A stretch of 49,490 nt of DNA. Source: an uncultured archaeon. Lineage in GTDB: Archaea > Hadarchaeota > Hadarchaeia > Hadarchaeales > WYZ-LMO6. The stretch covers positions 1-49,490 of the forward strand of contig CALJER010000029.1 in NCBI GenBank assembly GCA_938074535.1, given 5' to 3'. Shown here in pieces: positions 31,145-39,605 of this stretch. The position numbers were made by a program, and so were the translations under genes. The number at the start of each line of letters is the position of its first letter. The stretch's first letter is position 1. Below the pieces are notes generated by a model that was not told where the DNA came from, ran no database searches, and was given only the letters and a program-made list of their open reading frames with translations.

Positions 31145-32229
31145 TCGCTTCCCAGCTCCTTTTCCAGCTCCCTGATCCGCTCCGGATCCCCCCTGGTGGC
31201 GGGACGCCCGGGCGAGGCCCCGCACCCTCCCACCTCCCTTGAGGCTTCTTCCCACGTCCCTATCCTCCTGGCCAGCTCCCCTATCTCCACCTTGTCCAGG
31301 CCCACCAAGGGACGCAGAACGGGGAGGGAGCAGGCCTCGTCCAGCACCCTCAGGTTCTCCAGGGTCTGCGAGGCCACCTGCCCCAGGCTCTCCCCCGTTA
31401 CCAGGGCCAGGGCCCCCCTCTCCCTGGCCAGCTCCTCCCCCACCCTGTACATCCTGCGCTTGCACAGGAGGCAGGTGTACCTCTCCTCCCCTTTCCTCCA
31501 CAGGAACTCCCTCATCCTCTGGAGGAACTTCCCGTGCTCCCTCACCTCCAGCTCCAGCCCCGGATGGTACTCGGAGAGGATCCTTACCACCCTTTCCGCC
31601 CTTTCCCTGGCCTCGGGGCGGGTGAAGGGGGAGGAGTCGAAGTAGAGGGGGACGACCTCGCAGCCCCTCTTCATCATCATCCAGGCGGCCACGGGCGAGT
31701 CTATCCCGCCCGAGAAGAGGGAGACCACCCTTCCCTCCACTCCCAGGGGTATACCCCCCGCCCCCCTCACCACCCTGGAGAAGAGGAAGCACTCCTCCCC
31801 CCTTATCTCCACGAAGAGCTCCCGCTGGGGCCTCTCCAGGTCCACCTTCAGCCCCCTGAACGTCCTCTGGAGGAGGGAGCCGAGCTCCGCGGCCTTCTGG
31901 GGGGAGGTGAAGGGGTGGTCCCCCGTCCTCCTCACCCTCACCGCGAAGGTCTGCCCCTCCCCGAAGCCCTCCCTCCTGCAGAACTCCACGGCCTTCTCCT
32001 CCAGCTCGGACAGGTCGCACCGCTCGCAGGGGGAGAAGGAGACCACGCCGAAAACCTTCTTCAGTTTCTCCTCGGGAACCTCCCCCTCCACCCATATCCT
32101 CCCCCTCTCCCTCCTCACCCCCTCCACCCCCGGGAGGGCCTTCAGCTGCCTCACCAGGCTTCCCTCCCACCTCCTCCTCACGGGCTCCGACTTGAGGGCC
32201 AGCTCGCCGTATCTCAGGAGGTAGAGCAT
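31141..32229 (-). CDS. thiI: tRNA 4-thiouridine synthase ThiI
   Basis: The 362-residue protein has an N-terminal ferredoxin-like domain, a THUMP domain (about 60-165) and the PP-loop SGGIDSPVA (residues 173-181) that adenylates uridine 8 of tRNA. CLLCKRRM carries a conserved cysteine pair. There is no C-terminal rhodanese domain, as usual in archaea, so sulfur must come from another carrier. It also may act in thiamine thiazole formation. It lies 17 bases after THEP1 and overlaps the GDT1 gene. Confidence 0.93.
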   Translation of the reverse strand: MLYLLRYGELALKSEPVRRRWEGSLVRQLKALPGVEGVRRERGRIWVEGEVPEEKLKKVFGVVSFSPCERCDLSELEEKAVEFCRREGFGEGQTFAVRVRRTGDHPFTSPQKAAELGSLLQRTFRGLKVDLERPQRELFVEIRGEECFLFSRVVRGAGGIPLGVEGRVVSLFSGGIDSPVAAWMMMKRGCEVVPLYFDSSPFTRPEARERAERVVRILSEYHPGLELEVREHGKFLQRMREFLWRKGEERYTCLLCKRRMYRVGEELARERGALALVTGESLGQVASQTLENLRVLDEACSLPVLRPLVGLDKVEIGELARRIGTWEEASREVGGCGASPGRPATRGDPERIRELEKELGSE

Positions 32230-32246
32230 CGGTAAGGGTGGAAGCC

Positions 32247-32789
32247 TCAGCCTTTAGTCCTTACCAGCCTGAGGATTTCCCCCGCGAGCAGGCTAGGGAG
32301 GGAGGAGAAGTTGGAGGGGGAGACCTCCAGGAGCTTCACGTCCTTCCTCCTCTTCACCTCCCCTATGAAGCCCTTCTCCGTCCTGAGGTGCACGGCCGCC
32401 AGCACGGGCAGGGGGGAGGAGAGGGCCTCGGTCACGGCCCCCCTGAACTCCCCGCTCAGGACCTCCATGGGGCCTATCTCGTCCACCACTACCACCTCCG
32501 CCTCCCTCAGCGCCCTCCTTATCCCCCCTCCCCCTATCCTCCCCAGCGCCTCCAGGTTCACCCCGTATTTCCCCACCCCCGGTCCCTCCAGCCCCACGCG
32601 GGCCAGCATTCCCGCCTCCCCGGTGAGCAGGTCCCTTATCTCGAAACCCACCCTCGTGCCTCCCTCCCTCACCTCGGGGCAGTAAATCCCCCCCACCTTC
32701 ACCCCTTCCTCCCTCAGCAGGGAGACCGTTTTCCCTATCACCGTGCTCTTCCCGCTCCCCGGCCTTCCCGTGAGGAGGAAGTTCTTCAC
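32247..32789 (-). CDS. THEP1-type nucleoside triphosphatase
   Basis: The 180-residue protein begins with the Walker A loop LLTGRPGSGKST (residues 5-16) and has the Walker B stretch VVVDEIGPMEVLS, the signature of the THEP1 NTPase family (human NTPCR). These enzymes hydrolyse NTPs slowly in vitro and the cell role is unclear. The GTG start at 32789 lies 25 bases from the AT-rich box shared with the divergent rnhB. Confidence 0.9.
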   Translation of the reverse strand: MKNFLLTGRPGSGKSTVIGKTVSLLREEGVKVGGIYCPEVREGGTRVGFEIRDLLTGEAGMLARVGLEGPGVGKYGVNLEALGRIGGGGIRRALREAEVVVVDEIGPMEVLSGEFRGAVTEALSSPLPVLAAVHLRTEKGFIGEVKRRKDVKLLEVSPSNFSSLPSLLAGEILRLVRTKG

Positions 32790-32810
32790 CCCTGGAGTTC
32801 GGAGGGGAAG

Positions 32811-32817
32811 GATTTAG
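32811..32817. promoter_or_regulatory. single AT-rich box between divergent THEP1 and rnhB
   Basis: GATTTAG is the only AT-rich element in the 51-base gap. Its centre is 25 bases from the THEP1 GTG and 27 from the rnhB ATG, so one box could direct two leaderless transcripts in opposite directions. The box is weak compared with others in the window. Confidence 0.35.
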
Positions 32818-32840
32818 CCCTCTCCCTCCCCCTTCCACCG

Positions 32841-33488
32841 ATGGAGAGGGCCGGGGGAGAGGTGGCGGGCCTGGACGAGGCCGGCAGGGGACCCGTGCTG
32901 GGACCCATGGTCCTCTGCGGGGTGGTGGTGGACGGGAGGGGCCTGGAGGAGATGAGGAGGATGGGGGTGAGGGACTCCAAGCTCCTCCCCCCCGCCAGGA
33001 GGGAGAGGCTGGCCTCCCTCATCCTCTCCCTCTGCAGGAGGGCGGAGGTGGTGGAGCTCCAGCCCGCGGAAATAGATGCCTGCCTGGAGAGGGGGATCAA
33101 CCTCAACGAGCTGGAGGCCAGGGAGTTCGCCCGCATCCTGAACGTGCTGAAACCGCGGGTAGCGTACCTGGATTCTCCCGATCCCCGTCCCGACCTCTTC
33201 CGGAGGAGGCTGGGAAGGTACCTGAAGGCGGAGGTGGAGCTGGTGGTGGAGAATTCCGCGGACAGGAGGTACACGGTGGTGGGGGCGGCCTCCATCCTGG
33301 CGAAGGTGAGGAGGGACGCGAGGCTGGCGGAGCTGAAGAAGAAGTACGGGGAGCTGGGTTCGGGCTACAGCCACGATCCCCTGACCATCAACTTCCTCAG
33401 GAGGTGGGTGGAGAAGCACGGCGACCTTCCCCCCTTCGCGAGGAGGTCCTGGGAGACCTGCAGGAGGCTGAGGGAGGCCTCACCCTGA
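32841..33488 (+). CDS. rnhB: ribonuclease HII
   Basis: The 215-residue enzyme cuts RNA in RNA-DNA hybrids and at single ribonucleotides. GLDEAGRGPVLGPMV (residues 10-24) provides the first Asp-Glu pair of the metal site; RDSKLL, YLDSPDPRPD and NSADRRYTVVGAASILAKVRRD follow as in archaeal RNase HII. The frame is open far upstream on antisense sequence; the ATG at 32841 gives the family's normal N-terminus. The end overlaps the converging DUF3786 gene by nine bases. Confidence 0.94.
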   Translation: MERAGGEVAGLDEAGRGPVLGPMVLCGVVVDGRGLEEMRRMGVRDSKLLPPARRERLASLILSLCRRAEVVELQPAEIDACLERGINLNELEAREFARILNVLKPRVAYLDSPDPRPDLFRRRLGRYLKAEVELVVENSADRRYTVVGAASILAKVRRDARLAELKKKYGELGSGYSHDPLTINFLRRWVEKHGDLPPFARRSWETCRRLREASP

Positions 33489-34076
33489 GAGGTCGTCCGC
33501 GTCCCTCAGCCTCTCCACGGTCAGGCCCGTGAGCATCCCCACCTGCTCTGCATCCAGGTAGCGGGAGACGGAGGAATCGAAGAGGATTTCCACCGAAGCC
33601 GGGAAGTCCTCGTCCCCCAGCGTGAGCACGAGGGTGATGGGGATGAGGGGGAGGGACCTGATCCTGACCGCGTAGTCCCCGTATCCCATCTTCACCTGCG
33701 AGCCTCCGAGGAGTTCGGCTGCCCTCACCAGCCTCTCCCCCCTGGAGCCGAACCTTTCCAGGAGGGAGGATTTGCTGCGCTGGAGGGTCATATCAGGACA
33801 GAGCTCCCCTCCCTTCAGCTGTTTGGGGGTGATGAGGGTGGAGGTTTCGGGCACGGGTTCGGCCCTGGCGTAGAAGGTCAGGAGGCAGTAGATCCTTTCC
33901 CACCTGAGCTGGTCCCTCGGGTAGGGGCGGTTCTTGAGTTCATCGTGGATGTTTCCGTCCTCCAAGGAGAGCCTCAGCCCCAGGAACCTCACTTCTTCTC
34001 CGAAGCCCATCCTCCCCCTGAGCTTCCTCAGGTCCTCCCTGCAGTTCTCCCAGGTCCACCTCTCCTGAGCGAACAT
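33480..34076 (-). CDS. DUF3786 family protein
   Basis: The 198-residue protein resembles DUF3786 proteins of anaerobes: a LLTFYARAEP segment, a late LGGSQVKMGYGDYAVRI, then LPLIPITLVLTLGDEDFPASVEILFD, which matches the family's conserved end. Function is unknown; relatives often sit near corrinoid or C1 genes. It is a single-gene unit with its own TATA box (34100-34108). Confidence 0.75.
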   Translation of the reverse strand: MFAQERWTWENCREDLRKLRGRMGFGEEVRFLGLRLSLEDGNIHDELKNRPYPRDQLRWERIYCLLTFYARAEPVPETSTLITPKQLKGGELCPDMTLQRSKSSLLERFGSRGERLVRAAELLGGSQVKMGYGDYAVRIRSLPLIPITLVLTLGDEDFPASVEILFDSSVSRYLDAEQVGMLTGLTVERLRDADDLSG

Positions 34077-34099
34077 TCTCTTTTCCTCTTACGCCCGCC

Positions 34100-34108
34100 A
34101 TTTAAACC
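34100..34108 (-). promoter_or_regulatory. TATA box of the DUF3786 gene
   Basis: The minus-strand GGTTTAAAT is centred 28 bases from the ATG at 34076, giving an almost leaderless message. It lies just after the TtuA-like gene. Confidence 0.5.
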
Positions 34109-34122
34109 GCTGGGGCGGGCTT

Positions 34123-35055
34123 TCACCGCAGCCCCAATCCCTTCAGCAGCTCGCAGGTCCTGCACACCCTGCCGGGCGTGGGCTCCCCGCAAACTTCGCA
34201 CCCCACCAGCTCCGCCTCAGGTTTCCGGTCCTCCCCCAGCCCCTCCTTCAACCTCTCGAAGGTTCTGAGGACGCCGAACTTGCAGTTGGGGTGCCTGCTC
34301 TCCAGCCTGTTCAGGAAGTCCCTCACCTCCGCGTGGATTCCCCTGGCGTAGGGGCACTGGCCCAGGTGCACCCTCAGCCCCTTCAGGAGGGCGTAGGCCG
34401 CCACCTCCCTCTCGGGAATTTCCCTCAGCGGCTTCACCCTAGGGACGAAGCCCTCCCTGGAGGAGTAGGCAGGTCCCAGGCGGAGCAGCCTGGAGAGGTC
34501 CCCCCGGAGGTAGTTCAGCAGGATGGCCTGCACCTCGTCGTCCAGGTTGTGTCCCGTGGCCACCCTCACCAATCCCGCCTCCCTGGCCATCCTGTTGAGG
34601 AGGTACCTCCTCATCACCCCGCAGTAGGTGCAGGGGTCGAGTCCTGTCCCTTCCTCCCCCGCCAGCCTCACCATCTCGTCCAGGGTGGCCCCGAAGCTCT
34701 CCCTGAAGCTCACCACACGGTGTTCCACGCCCAGGGAGGAGGCGGCCTCCCTAGCGCAGGTCAGGGCTTCTTCACGGTACCCCTTTATCCCCTCGTCCAC
34801 CGAGAGGGCCACCACCCTGAACTTCTTCACCCTCCCCAGCTCCGCCATCAGGTGCAGGAGGGTGATGCTGTCCTTCCCCCCCGAGACCGCCACCCCTATC
34901 TTCTCCCCCGGGAGGGCCATCCTCTTCTCGTAAACGGCCTTTCTGAACCTCCTCTCCACGCTCCTGGGGAAGCACCTGTCGCAGAGGAGCACCCCGGCGT
35001 ACCTCTGGTGGTAAACGGGTGAGCGGCCGCAGAGGGTGCAGCGCAGCGTTTTCAG
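34123..35055 (-). CDS. TtuA/Ncs6-family tRNA 2-thiolation protein
   Basis: The ATP-pyrophosphatase thiolates tRNA. The PP-loop SGGKDS lies at about residues 58-63, CTYCGVMRRYLL and the later CPYA supply the three Cys that hold the catalytic Fe-S cluster, and GHNLDDEVQ follows. A C-terminal zinc finger (CEVCGEPTPGRVCRTC) is present. The first ATG-type start (GTG 34992) would remove half of the family's N-terminal zinc finger, whose first pair (RCTLCGR) is encoded upstream. The frame reaches a CTG that overlaps the ThiS-like stop (CTGA), so I extend to 35055 (310 residues). Confidence 0.88.
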   Translation of the reverse strand: MKTLRCTLCGRSPVYHQRYAGVLLCDRCFPRSVERRFRKAVYEKRMALPGEKIGVAVSGGKDSITLLHLMAELGRVKKFRVVALSVDEGIKGYREEALTCAREAASSLGVEHRVVSFRESFGATLDEMVRLAGEEGTGLDPCTYCGVMRRYLLNRMAREAGLVRVATGHNLDDEVQAILLNYLRGDLSRLLRLGPAYSSREGFVPRVKPLREIPEREVAAYALLKGLRVHLGQCPYARGIHAEVRDFLNRLESRHPNCKFGVLRTFERLKEGLGEDRKPEAELVGCEVCGEPTPGRVCRTCELLKGLGLR

Positions 35056-35258
35056 CCCCCCGTGACCACCCTGAGGACCTCCAGCTCCTCCCCCTCCGAG
35101 AGCCTTTCCTCCTCCACCACCAGCTTTTTCCCCTTTCTCACCAGCACGCTCTCCCTGTCGTATCCCAGCTCCTCCAGCAGTCTCCCCACGGTGGTTCCCT
35201 CCGCCACCTCCACCTCCCGCTCCCTTCCTTCGGCCTTCACCCTGACCTTCAAGCTCAC
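35052..35258 (-). CDS. ThiS/MoaD-like sulfur carrier protein
   Basis: The 68-residue ubiquitin-fold protein ends in the diglycine VVTGG, the site that carries sulfur as a thiocarboxylate. TTVGRLLEELGYDRESVLVRKG and EGEELEVLRVV match the ThiS/TtuB pattern. It overlaps the SufB stop (GTGA) and the TtuA-like start, which makes it the likely sulfur donor for tRNA thiolation, like TtuB of Thermus and SAMP proteins of archaea. Confidence 0.87.
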   Translation of the reverse strand: MSLKVRVKAEGREREVEVAEGTTVGRLLEELGYDRESVLVRKGKKLVVEEERLSEGEELEVLRVVTGG

Positions 35259-36466
35259 AGCCCCCTTCCCATGGCCAGCTGGACGATGCGCTCCACCTGT
35301 TGCTGCAGGAACTCCGGGAGCTTCAGGATCCTCACGTCCAGGAAGCCCCTGATGAGGAGGTCCTCCGCCTCTTTTCTCCCCAGGCCCCTGGACATGAGGT
35401 AGATCACCTGTTCCTCGTTCAGCTTCCCCACCGCGGCCTCATGGGTGAGGGTGGAGGTGGAGCTCTTGGAGAGGAGCTCGGGAACGGCCGAGATCTCCGA
35501 CTGGGGCGAGAGCATGAGACCATTGCATTCCACGTGCCCCACGTTGTCTCCCCCCAGACTGGTGATCCTGGCCCTCATCGTCACCTTGGACTCCTCGGCC
35601 GTGACGGTCCTCCCGAGGATCTCTCCCCTGTTGGAGGGGCCCACCATCTCTATCCACCCGCCCAGGTCGTACTGCGAGGCCCCCTTCCCGTACACGATGG
35701 AGTTGAGGGCGGCGGAAGCCTTCCTTCCCACCATCCTCACCCTGGGGTAGGCCTGAAGGGAGGCCACGGGAGTGAGGGCGATGTAGTTGCTCACGAAGGT
35801 GCTCTCGTCCTCCATCACCACCCCCGTCCTGGGACGCACGTCCACCTTGGGCCCCCAGTGGTGGACCATGGTGAAGGTGAGCTTGGCCCCCCTCTTCAGG
35901 TAGAACTCGGAGATCCCCAGATGCAGGCCCCTCTCGACCTGGGGGTGGGTCAGGCAGCCCGTGAGGAGCTGGGCGGAGGAGTCCCTCTCCATGAGGATGA
36001 TGTTGTGCACGGCCTGGAGCAGGTTCCCGGTGCGGAGGTAGAGGCAGGCCTGCAGGGGCAGCGCCACCTCCTTACCTTCGAACACCCTGATGAAGTACCC
36101 TCCCTTGCCGTGCAGGGCGGTGAAGGCCGTGTACTTGTCGGCGGCGGGGTCCACGGCCTTCCACACGTACTCCTGCAGCCAGTCATGCTTTTTCACGGCC
36201 TCCTCGAAGCTCATGATTTCCAGGCTGTCCTCGTACATCTTCTGGATTTGGGTGTAGAGGGCGGAGTGGTCCACCTGCATGAAGCTTCCCGCCCTCCCCT
36301 CTCCCCTGGGGTCCAATCCTACCGAAGAGACCTCCTGCCCAGGTTCCTCAGGCCTCCCGCCGGTTTCCGTGAGATAGGAGGAGAGGTCCAGGTCGGGACC
36401 GTAGGGGGAGGGTTTGTTCAGGGCCTCCTTCAGCTCCTCATGGCGGACGGACATCTCTTGCACCAT
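35255..36466 (-). CDS. sufB: SufB/SufD-family Fe-S assembly scaffold
   Basis: The 403-residue protein has the right-handed beta-helix core of SufB/SufD (LTFTMVHHWGP, TVTAEESKVTMRARITSLGGDNVGHVECNGLML). The C-terminal helical region LTHEAAVGKLNEEQVIYLMSRGL is the family's SufC-binding part. Only one SufB/D paralogue is present, so the scaffold probably is a homodimer, as in minimal SufBC (SMS-type) systems of archaea. The start overlaps the SufC end; a second ATG at 36454 (MSVRHEE) is possible. Confidence 0.92.
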   Translation of the reverse strand: MVQEMSVRHEELKEALNKPSPYGPDLDLSSYLTETGGRPEEPGQEVSSVGLDPRGEGRAGSFMQVDHSALYTQIQKMYEDSLEIMSFEEAVKKHDWLQEYVWKAVDPAADKYTAFTALHGKGGYFIRVFEGKEVALPLQACLYLRTGNLLQAVHNIILMERDSSAQLLTGCLTHPQVERGLHLGISEFYLKRGAKLTFTMVHHWGPKVDVRPRTGVVMEDESTFVSNYIALTPVASLQAYPRVRMVGRKASAALNSIVYGKGASQYDLGGWIEMVGPSNRGEILGRTVTAEESKVTMRARITSLGGDNVGHVECNGLMLSPQSEISAVPELLSKSSTSTLTHEAAVGKLNEEQVIYLMSRGLGRKEAEDLLIRGFLDVRILKLPEFLQQQVERIVQLAMGRGL

Positions 36467-37161
36467 TCGTAGCCTTTGGCCTGGATGGTCTCAAGGATTT
36501 TCTCGGGATCCCCGTGGCAGGCCACCCTCCCCTCGATCATCACGTGGGCTTCCCTGGCCCTGAGGTACTTCAGGATGTGGCTGGTGTGGGTGATCACCAG
36601 GGCGGATTTTCCCTCCAGCGCCCGGGAGAGCTCCCTCCCCATGAGCTCCAGGTTCTCGATGTCCACTCCGGAGTCGGGTTCGTCCAGGATGAAAAACTCG
36701 GGGTTCATGGCCAGTACCTGCAGGGCCTCGGCTTTCTTCCTCTCCCCTCCGGAAAAACCGTAGTTCAGGTCACGGTGCAGGAGTTCTTCCCCCACCTGGA
36801 GCTGGGAGGTAAGCCTGGCCGTCCAGGTGCTCCCCGTCCTGCTGCTCAGGATCTTGAGGATGTCCGCCAGCTTCACCCCCCTCACCACGGGCGGGTTCTG
36901 GAACATCAGGGCCATCCCCATCTTCACCCTCTCCTCCAGGGGGGAACGCGTCACTTCCCTTCCCTTGAACCTTATCGTCCCTGAGACCACATGGAAGGCG
37001 GGTATGCCCAGCAGGACCTGCGCCAGGGAGGACTTGCCCGAGGCGTTGGGTCCCAGCAGGGCGTGCACCTCTCCCTCGGGCACGGTGAGGTCTACCCCCT
37101 TGAGCACGGCCTTCCCGTCCACCACCGCCCTCAGCCCCTTCACTTCAAGGATGGGCTCCAT
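36430..37161 (-). CDS. sufC: SufC ATPase of Fe-S cluster assembly
   Basis: The 243-residue ABC-type ATPase has Walker A GPNASGKSS (residues 37-45), the ABC signature FSGGERKK, Walker B FILDEPDSGVD and the H-loop THTSHI. The LDEPDSGVDI stretch is typical of SufC and not of transporter ATPases. It drives cluster assembly with SufB. The start is three bases after the stop of the CoA-disulfide-reductase-like gene. Confidence 0.94.
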   Translation of the reverse strand: MEPILEVKGLRAVVDGKAVLKGVDLTVPEGEVHALLGPNASGKSSLAQVLLGIPAFHVVSGTIRFKGREVTRSPLEERVKMGMALMFQNPPVVRGVKLADILKILSSRTGSTWTARLTSQLQVGEELLHRDLNYGFSGGERKKAEALQVLAMNPEFFILDEPDSGVDIENLELMGRELSRALEGKSALVITHTSHILKYLRAREAHVMIEGRVACHGDPEKILETIQAKGYEWCKRCPSAMRS

Positions 37162-37164
37162 CGA

Positions 37165-38517
37165 TTAGAATGGAGGGGTTTCTCCTAAAAACTCCTGCGC
37201 CCTCACTTCCTCCGCGGCCCGGTGGAGGGGGTGGACCACCGGCGAGGGGGTTAGGAGGGGATGGGTGCCGTGCTGGAGGAGGGAGAGATTCTCTGCCTTG
37301 GCCTTTGAGAGGATGCACACGCCGAGCAGGTTGATCAGCTCGGCGGCCTCCCTTCCCCCCGTCAGCTGTCCTCCCAGCAGCAGGCCCGTCTCCCTCTCGC
37401 AAACAAGCTTGACCTTCAGGGTGGAGGCCCCGGGGAGGTTTTTGGGATGTCTGGTGGAGGAGGAGGCTCTCCCCACCGCGATGCGGAAGCCCTCCTTCCG
37501 CGCCATCTCCTCCGTCAGGCCGGCCGAGGCGAAGACGGTCTCACCCAGCATGGTCAAAAAGGTCCCCACCACCCCGGGGTTCCTCCTGAGGTCGCGGAAA
37601 AGGTTGGAGCCCGCGATCCTCCCTTCGAAGGCCCCGATGGAAGCCAGCATGAGCTTCACGGGTTTACCCGTGAGGAAGGACCTCTTCTCCGCGCAGTCGC
37701 CACAGGCCAGGATGCGGGGGTCGGAGGTGCGCTGGTACTCGTCCACGGCGATGCCCCCTGTAGGGCCCAGCTCCAGTCCCTCCTTCTTGGCCAGCTCCAC
37801 CCTGGGTGCGAGGCCCGTGCAGACCACTACGGCCTCGGCGGGCAGTTCCTCCCCTCCCTCCAGTCTGAGCCCCTCCACTTCTTCCCCTCCCACGGCCTCC
37901 TTCACCCTCTTCCCCGTGAGCACCCTCACCCCCCTCTCCCCTAGGAGCCTCTCGACCTCAGCGCTCACCTCCCCGTCGAAGGTGGAGAGGCAGCGCGGGA
38001 GGAGCTCCACCACCGTCACCTTCTTCCCAGCTTTCGACAGCTCCTCGGCCAGCTCCACCCCCACGAAGCCTCCGCCCACGATCACCACCTCTCCAGCCCT
38101 CCGCAGGGAGGCCCTCATCCTCTCCACCTTCTCCAGTTCCTTCTCCATCACGAAGATGTTCTCCTTCTCCCCCCCGAGGAAGGGAGGGGGAAGGGGGGTC
38201 GAGCCCGTGGCCAGGATGAGCCTCTCGTACTTCATCTCCCCCTCCGTGGTCAGGAGCTTCCCCTCCCTCCTCCCCAAGGAGAGCACCTCCGCTATCACCA
38301 GCTCCACTCCGGCCGCGGAGAGGGCCTCGTCCGAGATGAAGGCCTTGCGGGGGGAGTCGAGGGTGTGGAAGAGGTAAGGGAGGGAACAGGGAATGAGGGC
38401 CTTCTCCTCCTTCCTCACCACCGCGATTTTCTTGTCGCAGTGCCTGCGGGCGGCGGTGAGGGCCGCCGCTATCCCGCTCGAGCTTCCTCCCACCACCACG
38501 AGGTCGAAGCCCCTCAC
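37165..38517 (-). CDS. CoA-disulfide reductase / NADH oxidase-like flavoprotein
   Basis: The 450-residue pyridine-nucleotide disulfide oxidoreductase has the FAD motif VVVGGSSSGIAAAL (about residues 7-20), a single redox cysteine in LIPCSLPYLF (Cys44), the NAD motif VVIVGGGFVGVELA and the second FAD motif ILACGDCAE. One active cysteine near residue 43 and a C-terminal dimer domain characterise CoA-disulfide reductases, NADH oxidases and NADH-dependent persulfide reductases. Its operon with sulfur and Fe-S genes favours a thiol/persulfide role. The GTG start overlaps the YjeF-DUF523 stop. Confidence 0.85.
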   Translation of the reverse strand: MRGFDLVVVGGSSSGIAAALTAARRHCDKKIAVVRKEEKALIPCSLPYLFHTLDSPRKAFISDEALSAAGVELVIAEVLSLGRREGKLLTTEGEMKYERLILATGSTPLPPPFLGGEKENIFVMEKELEKVERMRASLRRAGEVVIVGGGFVGVELAEELSKAGKKVTVVELLPRCLSTFDGEVSAEVERLLGERGVRVLTGKRVKEAVGGEEVEGLRLEGGEELPAEAVVVCTGLAPRVELAKKEGLELGPTGGIAVDEYQRTSDPRILACGDCAEKRSFLTGKPVKLMLASIGAFEGRIAGSNLFRDLRRNPGVVGTFLTMLGETVFASAGLTEEMARKEGFRIAVGRASSSTRHPKNLPGASTLKVKLVCERETGLLLGGQLTGGREAAELINLLGVCILSKAKAENLSLLQHGTHPLLTPSPVVHPLHRAAEEVRAQEFLGETPPF

Positions 38518-39605
38518 TCCACCCACTCCAGCGCCAGACCCTCCTTTCTCAGAAGAGCCGCGGTGATTCCCTCCCTCCCGCACGAGGGGCTCCCCTCCTT
38601 GAGCAGGGCCCTCATGATCCCCAGCTTTCTGGCAATTCCCAGGGTTTCCTCCGCGCCCCTCACCATCTCTCCCGTCACCTCCCTTCCCCCCTCCGTCAGG
38701 GCCCTGGCCTTTCCCTCGAGCACCTCCTCCCCCCTTCCCGTGAGCCTCATGGGCTCCCTCGGGATCCCCAGCCCTCCCAGCACCTCCGGGCACACGGGGA
38801 TCATCATCCTTCTTTCCGCCAGCGCCCTCACCCCCTCGTCCTCCTTCCCCCCACCGTCCCACCTGCATTTCACCCCCAGCAGGCAGGCGCTCACCAGGCA
38901 GGCGGGTTCCGGGGGAGAGGGCGGCGGAAGGATCCCCAGGGCCTTTTTCTCGGCTTCGGGGGGCACCCCTATTCCCTCCACCAGGATTTTTCCCGTCAGG
39001 TGGGGAGCCCTGAGCAGACCCCTCTTCATTCGGTGGAAGGTCAGGGTGAAGTGGGCCCTCACCGCCTCCCCGCAGACCTCCCCCGTGGAGGGGTCGAGGC
39101 CGGTGGGCGTGTCCACCGCCACCACCGGCAGCCCGGAGCGGTTGATCCACCGGACCGCCGAGAGGTAGGGTTCCCTCAGCTCTCCCCTCACCCCCGTTCC
39201 CAGCATGGCATCCACCACCACCTCCGCTCCTTCCGGCTTCAGCCCCTGCAGATCCGAGGGGGAGAGGACCACCCTCCTCCCCACGCTTTCCATCCTCCCC
39301 ACCACCTCCCAGTTCAGGCGGGCCTCCTGGGTCCTGATCTTAGAGGGCTCTCCCACCATCACCACCTCCACCCTGCACCCGTAGGAGGCGAGGTGCCTGG
39401 CCGCCGCCAGTCCGTCCCCTCCGTTGTTTCCAAGGCCGCAGAACAGGAGCACCGTCCTCCTCCCGAAGGTGCGGAGGAGAAACCTGGCGACCGCGCTTCC
39501 CGCGTTTTCCATCAGGAGGAGCCTGGGAACCCCGAGCTTCTCCGCCTCCTCGTCCACCCTTCCCATTTCCTCGGAGGTGATGGAGATCTCAGCCAACCCT
39601 CTCAC
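38514..39605 (-). CDS. fusion of YjeF N-terminal (NAD(P)HX epimerase) and DUF523 domains
   Basis: Residues about 8-220 are a YjeF_N domain: MENAG (32-36), GLGNNGGDG (57-65), VDAMLGTG and VDTPTGLDPSTG, which repairs hydrated NAD(P)H. In most archaea this domain is fused to the ADP-dependent hydratase. Here residues about 235-350 are instead a DUF523 domain: SACLLGVKCRWDG, VCPEVLGGLGIPR, and SPSCG near 339-343, with conserved Cys at 241, 247 and 272. There is no frameshift. DUF523 has no established function, but its cysteines suggest metal or thiol chemistry. Starts at GTG 39605 or TTG four codons in. Confidence 0.87.
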   Translation of the reverse strand: MRGLAEISITSEEMGRVDEEAEKLGVPRLLLMENAGSAVARFLLRTFGRRTVLLFCGLGNNGGDGLAAARHLASYGCRVEVVMVGEPSKIRTQEARLNWEVVGRMESVGRRVVLSPSDLQGLKPEGAEVVVDAMLGTGVRGELREPYLSAVRWINRSGLPVVAVDTPTGLDPSTGEVCGEAVRAHFTLTFHRMKRGLLRAPHLTGKILVEGIGVPPEAEKKALGILPPPSPPEPACLVSACLLGVKCRWDGGGKEDEGVRALAERRMMIPVCPEVLGGLGIPREPMRLTGRGEEVLEGKARALTEGGREVTGEMVRGAEETLGIARKLGIMRALLKEGSPSCGREGITAALLRKEGLALEWVE

